The position numbers and the translations under genes were made by a program. Under the pieces are notes generated by a model. That model did not search any database, was not told the DNA's origin, and saw only the letters and a list, made by a program, of their open reading frames with translations. Positions 43,788-53,465 of a stretch of 64,000 bases of DNA are shown here, piece after piece. Source of the stretch: Natronosalvus amylolyticus (GTDB taxonomy: Archaea; Halobacteriota; Halobacteria; Halobacteriales; Natrialbaceae). How positions within the stretch are numbered: position 1 is the stretch's first letter; every line of letters starts with the position of its first letter. The stretch is taken from assembly GCF_024298845.1 (NCBI RefSeq), contig NZ_CP101156.1, forward strand, positions 2,666,001 to 2,730,000, given 5' to 3'.

Positions 43788-44232
43788 ATCCGTCTCGAGT
43801 CTGATCCTGTTCATCGCGGCGATGTTGCTTGCGGCCGCCATCGCGGGGACACTCGTCACGAATGTCAACGACATCAGCAACTCGATTGACACCCAGAGCA
43901 GTAACGTCCAACAGCAACTCGATACCGACATCGAGATCATCAGCGACGCGGGGAGCGACGCGGTGTACGATGACGATACCGGAAACATCACCGTACTGGT
44001 CAAGAACACGGGCCAGGAGACGCTTGCCGACGACGGAACCGGCATCGACGTGCTGGTCGATGGCTCGTTCATCTCGAGTGAGAACGTCGACATCGAGGTC
44101 GTGACCGGTGAGGTCTGGCGTCGCGGCGAGGTTGCCGAGTTCACCATCGACGAACCGCTCGAGTCGGGCGAACATCGCGTCGTCGTCGACGTCGGCGGCG
44201 ACAGGGAGGTGTTCGAATTCTACGTGCCATGA
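43777..44232 (+). CDS. arlG: Archaellum stator protein ArlG
   Basis: A 151-residue protein starting MASESVSSLILFIAAMLLAA, an anchor helix, with an extracellular domain (DTGNITVLVKNTGQETLADD, GIDVLVDGSFISSENVDIEV) ending EVFEFYVP. With ArlF it forms the stator. ATG 43777 is chosen because it leads directly into the helix; ATG at 43771 or GTG at 43768 would add two or three residues. It overlaps arlF by 11 bp and arlH by 4 bp (ATGA). Confidence 0.92.
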   Translation: MASESVSSLILFIAAMLLAAAIAGTLVTNVNDISNSIDTQSSNVQQQLDTDIEIISDAGSDAVYDDDTGNITVLVKNTGQETLADDGTGIDVLVDGSFISSENVDIEVVTGEVWRRGEVAEFTIDEPLESGEHRVVVDVGGDREVFEFYVP

Positions 44233-44954
44233 CTGACCACTACTCACTCGGTTTGACGGAGACTGATCGCGTCAACAACGCCTTCGGTGGCGGGCTTCCG
44301 GAGGGAAGCGTCGTTGTCATCGAAGGCGAAGACGGCGCGGGGAAGAGTGCGCTGAGCCAACGGTTTTCCTACGGGATGGCGACCGAGGGGACCTACGTCA
44401 CCTACATCTCGACGGAACTCGAGTCCTGGGAGTTCGTCCAGCAGATGCACTCGCTATCGTACGACGTGGTCGACCTGTTGCTCGACGAACAGCTGTTGTT
44501 CTTACACGCGAACGTCGACACTCACTCCAGAGGGTCAGAACGGCAGTTGCTGGCGCGGTTGGCCGATGCACAGACGCTCTGGCGAGCGGACGTCGTGTTC
44601 GTCGATACGCTGTCGGCACTGTTGCGAAACGACCCGAACTTCGAGGCGGCCGACCCGGAAGACGCCGACCACGTCCTCCAGCGGTTGGTCACGTTCTTGC
44701 GCCAGGTCACCTTACAGGAGAAGACGGTCGTGTTGACTATCGACCCGACGAGCGTCGCCGACGATGCACTGCGCCCGCTGCGGAACGTCGCCGACATCTA
44801 CCTGGACATCGAGACGGCAGCGGTCGGTCAGGAGATCAGACGCCAGATTCGGGTGCGTCGTTTCCAGAATATGAAAAACCCGGTCGACGACTCCATCGGC
44901 TTCAACGTCCAGCAGGGCCGTGGCCTGTCGATCGTGAGCCGGACGGTGGCCTAA
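44229..44954 (+). CDS. arlH: Archaellum regulatory ATPase ArlH
   Basis: A 241-residue RecA/KaiC-like ATPase that binds the motor ATPase ArlI and acts as its regulator. Walker A is VVVIEGEDGAGKSALSQRFS (about residues 28-47) and Walker B is RADVVFVDTLSALLRND. The C-terminal ring-like segment RQIRVRRFQNMKNPVDDSIG is characteristic. The start overlaps arlG; 1 bp separates its stop from the arlI ATG. All key ATP-site residues appear intact, in contrast with the unrelated KaiC-like gene at 60 kb. Confidence 0.95.
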   Translation: MTDHYSLGLTETDRVNNAFGGGLPEGSVVVIEGEDGAGKSALSQRFSYGMATEGTYVTYISTELESWEFVQQMHSLSYDVVDLLLDEQLLFLHANVDTHSRGSERQLLARLADAQTLWRADVVFVDTLSALLRNDPNFEAADPEDADHVLQRLVTFLRQVTLQEKTVVLTIDPTSVADDALRPLRNVADIYLDIETAAVGQEIRRQIRVRRFQNMKNPVDDSIGFNVQQGRGLSIVSRTVA

Positions 44955-44955
44955 C

Positions 44956-46635
44956 ATGGCGGATTTCAGCACGGCGCGACTGACGAACGAACTCGACGCC
45001 CTGGCGAGTGAACACCCACACCTGCGCGAGCACCTCGAGTGGTTCAACGAGGAGTACGGCGAGTATCCGTCGCTCATCGAGGAGCCATCCGGCGAGTGGG
45101 AATCGGACCGGCCGAACGTCCTCTATGAGGCTGAAGCGCCGATTTTCGTCCACGTTCACGGTGACGTCGGGATCGATACCACGTACTACTGCGTTGAGCC
45201 CACGCTCGAGGCAGCTGACAAAGCCCTGTACAACCGTATTCGCGGACTCATTTTGGACAAAAGCGTCACTCGGCCGGCCCCCACCGACAACGAGGAGTTC
45301 GAAGAACATCTCGACGAACTCCTGGGCGAGGTCGCCGAAGTCACGACGGGGCTAACGGGGCAATCGATTGGCAGACTGAAAGCGCTCGGTGGTGGCAAGG
45401 TGAGTCTGTCGCGCGAACAGTACGACAAACTCAGATACCAGCTGCAACGAGATATCGTCGGTCTCGGTCCCCTCGAGCCGGTGATGGTCGACACGGCAAA
45501 CGAGGACATTCACGTCATCGGGCCCCACCAGTGTTACATCGACCACGGCACCTACGGAATGCTCCAGGCGACGGTCGATTTCGGTTCCTCGGAGGAGTTC
45601 GAACAGTGGCTCCGGAACATGGGTGAGCGGATGAATCACCCGGTATCCGACTCCGATCCGGTGATCGACGCCACGCTACCGGATGGCTCGCGTATCAACA
45701 TCATTTACTCCGACGACGTCTCCGTACAGGGGCCGTCGCTCACGATCCGACAGGGGGAGGAAGTGCCGCTGACCATCCTCCAGATTACGAAGTGGGGGAC
45801 GCTCTCGCCGGAGCTGTCGGCGTACCTCTGGCTTTGTATGGAGAACGAACAGACGGTGTTCGTCGTCGGCGAGACGGCCTCGGGGAAGACGACGACGCTC
45901 AACGCGATGCTATCGTTCATCCCGCGGGATGCCAAAATCTACACCGCAGAGGACACGGCGGAGGTCGTCCCGCCGCACAACACCTGGCAGCAGTTGTTGA
46001 CGCGAGAGGGAACCGGCGACGACAACGCGGACGTGGATATGTTCGATCTGGTCGCGGCCGCGTTGCGTTCGCGGCCCGACTACATCATCGTGGGTGAGGT
46101 CCGTGGTGCGGAAGGACAGATGGCGTTTCAGGCCGCTCAGACGGGCCACCCCGTCATCCTGACGTTCCACGCGAGCGACATCGTGTCGATGATTCAGCGA
46201 TTCACCGGAAACCCGATCAACGTCCCCGAGACGTTCATGGACAACTGCGATGTCGCGTTGTTCCAGAACCGGGTCAAACAGGGTGACGACATCTTACGTC
46301 GGGTGACGAGCGTCCAGGAAATCGAGGGCTACTCCGACTACGAAGGCGGTGTGGTCACCCGCGAGGCCTTTAGCTGGGATCCACGGGACGACGAGGTCGC
46401 CTTCACCGGGCGGAACAACTCCTACGTCCTCGAAGAACAGATTGCAACGCTACTGGGCTACCGAGATACCCGGGACATCTACAACGAACTGGACCGGCGC
46501 GCCGAGATCATCCGTCAGCTCATCGACGCCGACGTGCTCGGATACGCCGAGACCAACGATGCCATCTCGAGTTTCCAGCGCGATGGCGTCCAGGGACTCC
46601 CGATTCAGGTACGGGGCCTCGAGCAGTTCGCCTGA
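44956..46635 (+). CDS. arlI: Archaellum motor ATPase ArlI
   Basis: A 559-residue type II/IV secretion-superfamily ATPase that drives both assembly and rotation. The N-terminal regulatory domain of about 250 residues begins MADFSTARLTNELDALASEH. The motor domain has Walker A VVGETASGKTTTLNAMLSFI (about residue 305), Asp box IYTAEDTAEVVPPHNTW, Walker B RPDYIIVGEVRGAEGQMAFQ and His box GHPVILTFHASDIVSMIQRF. It lies between arlH and arlJ; the product ring docks on ArlJ. No truncation or missing residue noted. Confidence 0.97.
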   Translation: MADFSTARLTNELDALASEHPHLREHLEWFNEEYGEYPSLIEEPSGEWESDRPNVLYEAEAPIFVHVHGDVGIDTTYYCVEPTLEAADKALYNRIRGLILDKSVTRPAPTDNEEFEEHLDELLGEVAEVTTGLTGQSIGRLKALGGGKVSLSREQYDKLRYQLQRDIVGLGPLEPVMVDTANEDIHVIGPHQCYIDHGTYGMLQATVDFGSSEEFEQWLRNMGERMNHPVSDSDPVIDATLPDGSRINIIYSDDVSVQGPSLTIRQGEEVPLTILQITKWGTLSPELSAYLWLCMENEQTVFVVGETASGKTTTLNAMLSFIPRDAKIYTAEDTAEVVPPHNTWQQLLTREGTGDDNADVDMFDLVAAALRSRPDYIIVGEVRGAEGQMAFQAAQTGHPVILTFHASDIVSMIQRFTGNPINVPETFMDNCDVALFQNRVKQGDDILRRVTSVQEIEGYSDYEGGVVTREAFSWDPRDDEVAFTGRNNSYVLEEQIATLLGYRDTRDIYNELDRRAEIIRQLIDADVLGYAETNDAISSFQRDGVQGLPIQVRGLEQFA

Positions 46636-46661
46636 ATCGATACCGACACACCACTACGAAC

Positions 46662-48380
46662 ATGTCCACGAATACCCAGGGGCCGGAAATCACGACGCGG
46701 TCGGCGCTCGCGTCGCTCAACACGGCCTACGAGTCGATGGAGATGCCCCTCGAGCGGTATCTTCTGCTCGTCATCGCGCCGGCGTTCGGCCTGTTCATCG
46801 GGGCGACGGTCATTCCGGTTATGCTCGGGATGTCGCTGCTGGTGATCGTGCCGTCGGTCCTGTTCGGGTTGTTGGCCATCGTGGTCGCAGTCATCTACCC
46901 GAAAATCGCACAGGACCGCAAACGAAAGCAGGTTCGCCAGCGCTTTCATCTGTTTTTGACACACATTACGATCCTCTCGATGACGAACGTCAACCGGGTC
47001 GAGGTGTTTCGTATCCTCGCCGAGGAAGACGAGTACGAAGCCATCGCCGAGGAGATGGGGCACCTGGTCGCACTCGTCGACACCTGGAATCTGAGCCTCG
47101 ACGACGCCTGTCGCATTCGGGCGAAACAGAGCGGGAGTCCGTTGCTTTCGGATTTCCTCGAGCGACTGGCCTACACCGTCGGTGGTGGGCAGGAAATCAG
47201 CGACTTCCTGATGGACGAACAGGACACCATCATCCAGCAGTTCGTCACTCGGTACGAATCGGACCTGACCAAACTCGATCTGATGAAGGAGCTGTACCTG
47301 TCGATGATGCTCTCGGTCGCGTTCGTTCTCGTCTTCGCTATTGTACTGCCGATTCTGATCGGTACCAGTCCGACGTTGCTCATCGCCGGAACCATCGTCA
47401 TGTTCGCGTTCGTACAGGTCGCGTTCGTCTATACGATGCACGTCATCTCGCCGTACGACCCGCTGTGGTACTTAGAGGAGACGGCCGGTGAGGGCCCGCT
47501 TGCAAAGATTCCGCGAGCGCTGGCGATCGGTTCGGTCGGGAGTCTGGTACTCGCTGCGGTCGTCCTCGTCGTGTTGCTCGGCTATACACCGATGGCCCCC
47601 GACCGCATCCCGCTACCGATTATGGCTGCGATTCCGGTGACGCCGCTGTTGGTGCCCGGCTGGCGGATGCGCCAGGAGGAAAACCGGGTTCGAAACCGCG
47701 ACAGCGAGTTTCCCAGCTTTATTCGGGCACTCGGTGCCGTCGAAAGCGTCAAACAGGCATCGACGGGGAGCGTCCTCGAGAGTCTACGACACAAGGATTT
47801 CGGCTCGCTTACGAAAAACGTCGACTCGCTGTACAAGCGACTCAACATGCGAATCGACGACGTTCGATCCTGGCGGCTGTTTGCTGCCGAAACCGGTTCG
47901 TACCTGATTCAGAAGTTCGGCGATATGTACGTCGTCGGCCGGCAGATGGGTGGTGATCCGAAGCTGCTGGGGCAGGTCATCAGCAAAAACCAGAACCAGG
48001 TGCTGAAGGTTCGAGAAAAGCGCCAGCAGGCGACGACGACCCTCATCGGCGTGCTGTACGGGATCACGGCCTCGAGCGTCTTCGCTTTTTTCATCGGTCT
48101 CGAGGTCGTCGAGATCATGATGGACATCACCGCCGAGATGGATCTGGAACAAGAGATCGTGGGCGACCTTTTGAGCACCGAACAGTACAACCTCGCGATG
48201 ATCGAGTACCTGTTGATCATGACGATTTTCATCAACGCGATGCTGTCGGCGATCATGATTCGGCTGACCGACCGCGGCCACCTCGTGAGCGGACTGGTTC
48301 ATTTCGTGTTCATGACGTGGCTGGGTGCGATCGTCGCCGCGACGACGACGTACGTGGTCAATGCGGTCGTCTCGGTCTGA
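46662..48380 (+). CDS. arlJ: Archaellum membrane platform ArlJ
   Basis: A 572-residue polytopic membrane protein on which the filament is assembled. About nine hydrophobic segments are visible, for example [60 protein letters not shown] and [20 protein letters not shown]. The two conserved cytoplasmic basic loops ([20 protein letters not shown] and [20 protein letters not shown]) are duplicates of the T2SF domain. It lies 26 bp after arlI and ends the motor operon. Confidence 0.95.
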   Translation: MSTNTQGPEITTRSALASLNTAYESMEMPLERYLLLVIAPAFGLFIGATVIPVMLGMSLLVIVPSVLFGLLAIVVAVIYPKIAQDRKRKQVRQRFHLFLTHITILSMTNVNRVEVFRILAEEDEYEAIAEEMGHLVALVDTWNLSLDDACRIRAKQSGSPLLSDFLERLAYTVGGGQEISDFLMDEQDTIIQQFVTRYESDLTKLDLMKELYLSMMLSVAFVLVFAIVLPILIGTSPTLLIAGTIVMFAFVQVAFVYTMHVISPYDPLWYLEETAGEGPLAKIPRALAIGSVGSLVLAAVVLVVLLGYTPMAPDRIPLPIMAAIPVTPLLVPGWRMRQEENRVRNRDSEFPSFIRALGAVESVKQASTGSVLESLRHKDFGSLTKNVDSLYKRLNMRIDDVRSWRLFAAETGSYLIQKFGDMYVVGRQMGGDPKLLGQVISKNQNQVLKVREKRQQATTTLIGVLYGITASSVFAFFIGLEVVEIMMDITAEMDLEQEIVGDLLSTEQYNLAMIEYLLIMTIFINAMLSAIMIRLTDRGHLVSGLVHFVFMTWLGAIVAATTTYVVNAVVSV

Positions 48381-48471
48381 TCGTCTGGAGTGTCGGTCAC
48401 CGTCGCTATTTTCACAGCCGATCGTCGTCTCCTCCAAAAGACCCATAGCCCTCTCGGTCTTTCGTCCACGC

Positions 48472-48840
48472 ATGACCGACGGTATCGACGTGGATTTCGG
48501 TGATGATGGCCTCGTTCCGGCCGTCGCACAGGACGCCGACTCGGGCGAGGTGTTGATGCTCGCGTACGTGTCGCCGGCGGCCCTCGAGGCGACGCTCGAG
48601 ACCGGCGTCGCACATTACTACTCCAGAAGTCGGGACGAACTCTGGCAGAAAGGCAAGACGAGCGGTCACACCCAGTCGATTCAGGAGGTTCGCGTCGACT
48701 GTGACGCCGACACCCTGTTGTATCTCGTCGATCAGGAAGGCGGGGCCTGCCACACGGGTCACCGGTCGTGTTTCTATCGGACGGTCGACGGTGAAAACGT
48801 CGGCGAACAGGTGTTCGATCCGGAGGCCGTTTACGAGTAG
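48472..48840 (+). CDS. hisI: Phosphoribosyl-AMP cyclohydrolase
   Basis: A 122-residue histidine-pathway enzyme that opens the adenine ring of phosphoribosyl-AMP. The metal/catalytic motifs are [20 protein letters not shown] and [15 protein letters not shown], with the conserved Asp and Cys residues present. [16 protein letters not shown] is also typical. It has the HisI domain only, without the HisE pyrophosphohydrolase fusion found in some bacteria. ATG 48472 follows an AT-richer upstream patch. Two base pairs separate its stop from the next gene. Confidence 0.95.
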   Translation: MTDGIDVDFGDDGLVPAVAQDADSGEVLMLAYVSPAALEATLETGVAHYYSRSRDELWQKGKTSGHTQSIQEVRVDCDADTLLYLVDQEGGACHTGHRSCFYRTVDGENVGEQVFDPEAVYE

Positions 48841-48842
48841 TC

Positions 48843-50024
48843 ATGGGTGACACTGGTCAGCCCTCGGGGGGTGGGGAAACGGTTGAGTCGGCGGCTGGCG
48901 ACGGAACGGACCCGGCGAGGCGACTCGAGCACGCTCGCGACCGACTCGAGCGGGCGGAACGAGCCCTCGAGGAGGCTGGGGGTCGCGACCGGGTCGAAAC
49001 CGGGGCTGACGCCTATCGGAACGCGATGAAACTCCTCGAGACGTACGTCGACCGTGCGTCGGGATCTGGCCGGGAGACGTTCAAGGCCTACGTCGAACTC
49101 GAGGGGAAGTTTTCGACGTTGATCGAGTCACTGCCCGAGGAGTTGCCACACCGAGAGGCGTTCGATGCATCGCTCGAGGCGATCGACAAACGCCGGCTCA
49201 CCGAATCTGACTTCGAACGAGCCGAGCAGGCACTCGAGCCGGCGAGTGAGGCTGCCGACCTGCTCGAGGAGTACGAGGCCGCCCGCGAGGAGCAAAAAGC
49301 GGCGCTGACGGCCGCTCGGACGCGACTCGAGACGGTCGAAGCCGAAATCGAGGACCGAAAACGCTTGCTGGAACTCGGTGACGCCGACCTCGAGGCACCC
49401 GTCGAACGGCTCCAGGAGCCGATCGAGACCTACAACGAGGCACTTCGGGAGGCGTTCGAAACGTATCTCTCCGAGGCGTCCACTCGGACGGTGTTTACCT
49501 TACTCGAGCGGAGTCGCCATCACCCGTTCGTTCCTTTCGAACAACCGCCGGAGGAGCTTCGCGAGTACGTCGAGAGGACCGATGCCGGCGAGTACTCGAT
49601 TCCAAAACTGCTCGAGTACGCCCAGTACTCCCGGTCGAAGCTGAGCCATTACGTCGACGACGCCGGCGAACTCAAACGTCGGATTGCAACCAGACAGACC
49701 TACCTCGAGCGACTGGATTCGACCCCGCTCGAACTCGAGTGGCCGCCCACCGAGGCCGGCGTCCTCCGACACGCGATCCGGGACAAACGCCCGCTGGTCG
49801 AGCGCGTCGGTGGGCAGGAACTTGTTGACCGACTGCTCGCAGTCCGAAAGTTAACGCTCGAGACCGACGTCGATTTCGACCGCCTGCAGACGGCGGCAAC
49901 GGCCATCGAACAGCTCTCGGCTGACGAGCGAGAGCGTCTCGCCGATGGCCGCGTCGAGACCGAACTCGAAGACCTGCGTGCCGAACGTGAACGTCTCGAG
50001 ACGGTACTGTCAGCTGATTCGTGA
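48843..50024 (+). CDS. Coiled-coil protein (resembles DUF7118)
   Basis: A 393-residue predominantly helical, acidic protein. A low-complexity Gly/Thr leader is followed by long coiled coils: HARDRLERAERALEEAGGRD, LEEYEAAREEQKAALTAART, ETVEAEIEDRKRLLELGDAD, and the final ELEDLRAERERLETVLSADS. A middle region (about 200-310) has a different pattern with SIPKLLEYAQYSRSKLSHYV. No known catalytic motif. It follows hisI by 2 bp. The 3' end carries a three-copy tandem duplication that includes the stop codon. The family name is from memory. Confidence 0.72.
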   Translation: MGDTGQPSGGGETVESAAGDGTDPARRLEHARDRLERAERALEEAGGRDRVETGADAYRNAMKLLETYVDRASGSGRETFKAYVELEGKFSTLIESLPEELPHREAFDASLEAIDKRRLTESDFERAEQALEPASEAADLLEEYEAAREEQKAALTAARTRLETVEAEIEDRKRLLELGDADLEAPVERLQEPIETYNEALREAFETYLSEASTRTVFTLLERSRHHPFVPFEQPPEELREYVERTDAGEYSIPKLLEYAQYSRSKLSHYVDDAGELKRRIATRQTYLERLDSTPLELEWPPTEAGVLRHAIRDKRPLVERVGGQELVDRLLAVRKLTLETDVDFDRLQTAATAIEQLSADERERLADGRVETELEDLRAERERLETVLSADS

Positions 50025-50086
50025 ACCTCGAGACAGTGCTGTCGGCTAATTCGTGAACGTCTCGAGACGGTACTGTCAGCTGATTC
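49987..50086. repeat. Triplicated 3' end of the coiled-coil gene
   Basis: Three consecutive units: 49987-50020 and 50053-50086 are identical (34 bp, starting GTGAACGTCTCGAGACGG and ending CAGCTGATTC). The middle one, 50021-50052 (32 bp), is a diverged version with GTGAACCTCGAGACAGTG. The TGA stop (50022-50024) lies at the start of the second unit. Confidence 0.92.
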
Positions 50087-50195
50087 GTGAATTGACGTTC
50101 CGAGTCGGGTTCTCCATCTGCGACATCCGCCACATCGGGCTCGCGGTCAGACCGATGGCGGCACTTCTTTTGCCGCGTGCCCCCTATCATCGCTC

Positions 50196-50594
50196 ATGAC
50201 CCGCCAGTTGCTCGTCGCCATGGACGACTCGCCGCCCGCTCGAGCCGCGCTCGACCACGCGCTCGAGACGTTTCCCGAGGCCGACATCACCGTGTTGAAC
50301 GTCGTCGACAGTCTCGAGGCGGCGTATGCTGGGACGGCGGTCGACGAAGAGCCGCCCGAACCGGAGTTTTTCGAGGACATCGGGACGGAGACGGCCAAGC
50401 ACGCGGGCCAACTCGAAGCACTCGTTATCGAGGGAAAGCCCGCGGAGACGGTCGTCTCCTACGCGGAAGAAAACGAATTCGACGGGATCATCATCGGGAG
50501 CAAAGGTCGTTCCGGTGTTTCACGGATGATTCTCGGTAGCGTGGCGGAAGCGGTCGCCCGTGAGGCGACGATGCCGGTGACGATCGTTTCCTAG
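50196..50594 (+). CDS. UspA-family universal stress protein
   Basis: A 132-residue single Usp domain starting MTRQLLVAMDDSPPARAALD. The nucleotide-binding loop IIIGSKGRSGVSRMILGSVA has the G-2x-G-9x-G(S) spacing, followed by EAVAREATMPVTIV. It is shorter and only moderately similar to the Usp at 11 kb, so the two are paralogues, not recent duplicates. It converges with the glmM-type gene; stops are 16 bp apart. A weak TTTTG-type TATA element lies about 25 nt before the ATG. Confidence 0.9.
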   Translation: MTRQLLVAMDDSPPARAALDHALETFPEADITVLNVVDSLEAAYAGTAVDEEPPEPEFFEDIGTETAKHAGQLEALVIEGKPAETVVSYAEENEFDGIIIGSKGRSGVSRMILGSVAEAVAREATMPVTIVS

Positions 50595-50610
50595 TTTCCC
50601 TTCTGATCGT

Positions 50611-51975
50611 CTATACGCTCGTTTTCGCCGTCTCGAGTGCCTCGTACATCTCGTGAACGAGTGCGTTCGCTCGGGTCTCGTCCCGGGCTTCGGCGTAAAT
50701 GCGGACCAGCGGTTCGGTACCCGAGGGTCGTGCGAGCACCCAGGCATCGCCGTAATCGAGGCGGTAGCCGTCGCGGGTGTTGAGTTCGGCGTCGGCGGCC
50801 TGGGCCTGGTTGGCCGCGGCATCGAGCATCGCATCACGCTCGGCCGTCGACTCGTACTCGATGTTTCGGCGCACGTTCGCGTAGCCGTCGTAGGGGGCGA
50901 CGATATCGCTGACGGGTCGGTCGGCGACCAACTCGAGGAAGCGGGCGGCCGTGTAGGCACCGTCTCGAGCCAGGCGGAACGACGGGAAGAAGATACCGCC
51001 GTTGCCCTCGCCCGCGATGGGGACGTGTCTCTCGTTGGCCTGCAGTTCCTCGATGCGGGTGATGATGTTGGTCGAGCCGATTGGAGTCAACTCGAGGTCT
51101 GCTCCGACGTCGGTGGCGACATCGACCAGTCGCTGGGAAACGTTGACCGCAGAGACCGTGACGTCGCCGGCCTCGAGTTCGGCTTCGGCCAGTGCGGCGA
51201 AGGTAGCGTCACCCTCGATGTAGGTGCCGTTCTCGTCGAAAAAGATGGCCCGATCGGCGTCCCCGTCGTGGGCGATGCCGATATCGGCGTCGGTCGTCTC
51301 GACGAGGCGGCCAAGGTCGGTGAGATTGTCGCTGACGGGTTCGGGGTCTCGACCCGGGAAGTGGCCGTCAGCCTGACCGTTGACGGTGATGACGCGACAG
51401 CCGAGTTCGCGGAAGAACTCCGGGCTGGTGAGCGAGCCAGCGCCGTGGCCGGGGTCAAGTGCGACGGTCAACTCGGCGTCGGCAATCCGTTCGCGGTCGA
51501 CGTGAGCGAGGAGTTCAGCGACGAAATCGTCGCGGACACCGTCGACGGTGCGCACGCGGCCGGTTTCGTGCCACGGGGCGACGGTAAACGTCTCGCCGAG
51601 CAGCGTCTGCTCGATCTCCTCGAGGTCGGTGACCGCGAGTTCGACGCCGTCAGCGCCGACGAGCTTGACGCCGTTGTACTGTGGCGGGTTGTGCGAGGCC
51701 GTGATGACGATGGTCGGGACACCCTCTCGCTCGGCGTAAAACTGTGCGCCAGGCGTGGGAACGATACCCAGGCGATCGATATCGGTGCCTGTGCTCGCCA
51801 GGCCGCTGGCGGCCGCATCGGCGAGCATCCGGCCCGTGTGACGGGTGTCTCTGGCGAGGGCGACGCGGTCGGCCCCCCAGGCGGTCCCGGCGGCTTTGGC
51901 GACGCGCAGGACGAACGACGGTGTCAGTTCTTCGTTTGCAACCCCACGCGTCCCACTCGAACCGAACACTTTCAT
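50611..51975 (-). CDS. glmM: Phosphohexosamine/phosphohexose mutase (GlmM type)
   Basis: A 454-residue alpha-D-phosphohexomutase that interconverts sugar 1- and 6-phosphates, probably glucosamine phosphate for UDP-GlcNAc or mannose/glucose phosphates. Catalytic phosphoserine loop: VITASHNPPQYNGVK (about residue 95). Metal-binding loop: IGIAHDGDADRAIFFDENG. Sugar-binding loop: GNGGIFFPSFRLARDG. Phosphate-binding loop: LARPSGTEPLVRIYAEA. Exact sugar specificity cannot be set from sequence. It lies next to the small zinc-ribbon gene on the same strand. Confidence 0.9.
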   Translation of the reverse strand: MKVFGSSGTRGVANEELTPSFVLRVAKAAGTAWGADRVALARDTRHTGRMLADAAASGLASTGTDIDRLGIVPTPGAQFYAEREGVPTIVITASHNPPQYNGVKLVGADGVELAVTDLEEIEQTLLGETFTVAPWHETGRVRTVDGVRDDFVAELLAHVDRERIADAELTVALDPGHGAGSLTSPEFFRELGCRVITVNGQADGHFPGRDPEPVSDNLTDLGRLVETTDADIGIAHDGDADRAIFFDENGTYIEGDATFAALAEAELEAGDVTVSAVNVSQRLVDVATDVGADLELTPIGSTNIITRIEELQANERHVPIAGEGNGGIFFPSFRLARDGAYTAARFLELVADRPVSDIVAPYDGYANVRRNIEYESTAERDAMLDAAANQAQAADAELNTRDGYRLDYGDAWVLARPSGTEPLVRIYAEARDETRANALVHEMYEALETAKTSV

Positions 51976-52076
51976 TGGTGGATACTCCGTCGGGCGGCCT
52001 CAAAGTGGTTCCGAACGTATTGTGCAGTTTGGCCTCACTCGAGGCGATCAGCGGTACGTGACGACAACTACCGCTG

Positions 52077-52277
52077 TCAGAACGTGAACGTGACTGCCAC
52101 TGGATGGCCGTTCGGACAGGTGATCGTCCGGCGTTTTTCTCGGCCGCCGGAATCGGTCTGTTCGGCCAGCGAACCATCGATATTTTCGGCGACGGTTTGG
52201 ACCGTCGCTTCGAACGGAACACCGATGGCGAGTCCCTGGTCACACACGGGGCAGGCGACGTTCGGCCACTCTCTCAT
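52077..52277 (-). CDS. Small zinc-ribbon protein
   Basis: A 66-residue protein with two putative zinc knuckles: CPVCDQGLAIGVPF near the N-terminus and RTITCPNGHPVAVTFTF at the C-terminus. In the second, one cysteine is a His (CPNGH), which can still ligate zinc. The middle part is acidic (AENIDGSLAEQTDSGGREKR). Such haloarchaeal small zinc-finger proteins have mostly unknown roles. It is 101 bp upstream of glmM; a shared transcript is possible. Codon use is that of a real gene; the start ATG is straightforward. Confidence 0.7.
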   Translation of the reverse strand: MREWPNVACPVCDQGLAIGVPFEATVQTVAENIDGSLAEQTDSGGREKRRTITCPNGHPVAVTFTF

Positions 52278-52472
52278 CGAATCGCGGTTAGGAGGGGGTG
52301 TGTTTCCATGTTGTGGACGGGGAAGGTTGTGCCGCTTTCACTGACAGACTACACGGGGATGTTTCCGTGATGAGCGTCCCTTTCGAGGCAGTCTGTGAAC
52401 CGTCCCTCGAGTGGACGCCGAGGGCCTCGAGGGAGAGACAGGGTTTTGACCGACCGGACTCGAGACCTCGAT

Positions 52473-53405
52473 ATGCTCTCGATCGACGAAAAGCGCGTCT
52501 ACGGCGACCGAAAGGGGGCGATCACCGTCTACGTCGCCAGCGAGGTTGGAGTGCTCGAGGTCGCCGTCTCCGGCGATACCGTCGGGGAGTTCGGCCTGTG
52601 CCAGCGGTGTGTCGCCCGCGACGTCGCTAGCGAGTCCGGGACGGTCGTGGTCGGAACCGATGACGACGTGCTGGTCGCGACTCGAAACTCAGGCGATGAT
52701 CCGGATACAGAGGACGGAATCGGCGCGTTCGAACCCACGGGTCACGGCGAAGCAGTCGCCGTGGGAATCGACGATGGAACCGTGCTCGCGGCCGGCCCTG
52801 ACGGCACGGTTTCGCGACTGTCGCTCGAGAATCCGTCTGCGGAGACAGACGCTGCGGATGGGTCCGACTCCGTTTCGATGGTGAGCGAGTGGCACCCCCT
52901 CGCACACGACGCTGACCGTCCGACGCCGTCGACCGTCAACGCCATCGACGGCCCGCTCGTTGGGACCGAACGGGGCGTTTACCGTCGAGTGGGCGACCGA
53001 CTCACCTACGCGGGCCTCGAGGCCGTTCGGGACGTGTCGGCGGCGGTGACGCCGCTGGCGGCGACGGCCGACGGCCTCTACGTACTCGGCAACGGCTGGA
53101 TGCGCTGTCTCGAAGGGGAGTGTACGGTCGTCAGCGCTGCCCACACTCGAGCGCACGCCGTCGGCGAAGACGCCCTCTACGGCTGTCGATTCGAGGACGG
53201 TCGACCGACGGCCACGGACTGGTCGCTCGTGACCGACGAACCCGTTCCGGGCGTCTCGAGCGACTCGATTCGAGATATCGGGTACGGTGAGGGGACGTAT
53301 GCGGTGACCGAAGACGGCACCGTGCTCGTCGGGACAGACTCGGGGTGGCGCTCACAGGCTCTCGGCGTACCCGGCGTCTCGAGTCTGGCGGTCGTCTGGG
53401 GATAA
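52473..53405 (+). CDS. Beta-propeller protein (HVO_0234-family-like)
   Basis: A 310-residue protein built of repeated four-strand blades: GAITVYVASEVGVLEVAVSG, TVVVGTDDDVLVATRNSG, AVAVGIDDGTVLAAGPDGTV, GPLVGTERGVYRRVGD, LAATADGLYVLGNGWMRCLE and GTYAVTEDGTVLVGTDSGWR. The N-terminus MLSIDEKRVYGDRKG matches my memory of the HVO_0234 family, to be checked. No signal peptide, so it is likely a cytoplasmic scaffold. The ATG at 52473 is chosen over an upstream in-frame codon (52395) that starts in Arg/Gly-rich sequence. Confidence 0.75.
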   Translation: MLSIDEKRVYGDRKGAITVYVASEVGVLEVAVSGDTVGEFGLCQRCVARDVASESGTVVVGTDDDVLVATRNSGDDPDTEDGIGAFEPTGHGEAVAVGIDDGTVLAAGPDGTVSRLSLENPSAETDAADGSDSVSMVSEWHPLAHDADRPTPSTVNAIDGPLVGTERGVYRRVGDRLTYAGLEAVRDVSAAVTPLAATADGLYVLGNGWMRCLEGECTVVSAAHTRAHAVGEDALYGCRFEDGRPTATDWSLVTDEPVPGVSSDSIRDIGYGEGTYAVTEDGTVLVGTDSGWRSQALGVPGVSSLAVVWG

Positions 53406-53465
53406 CCGGGCCGAACTGGCGGTCACTCTGGGGGTTTGAGAGACGGCTACGGTAGACACAGCTGG

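Noticed and set aside
50653-52344. Long plus-strand open frame antisense to glmM
   Set aside because: Antisense shadow of a well-supported mutase; no recognisable domain.
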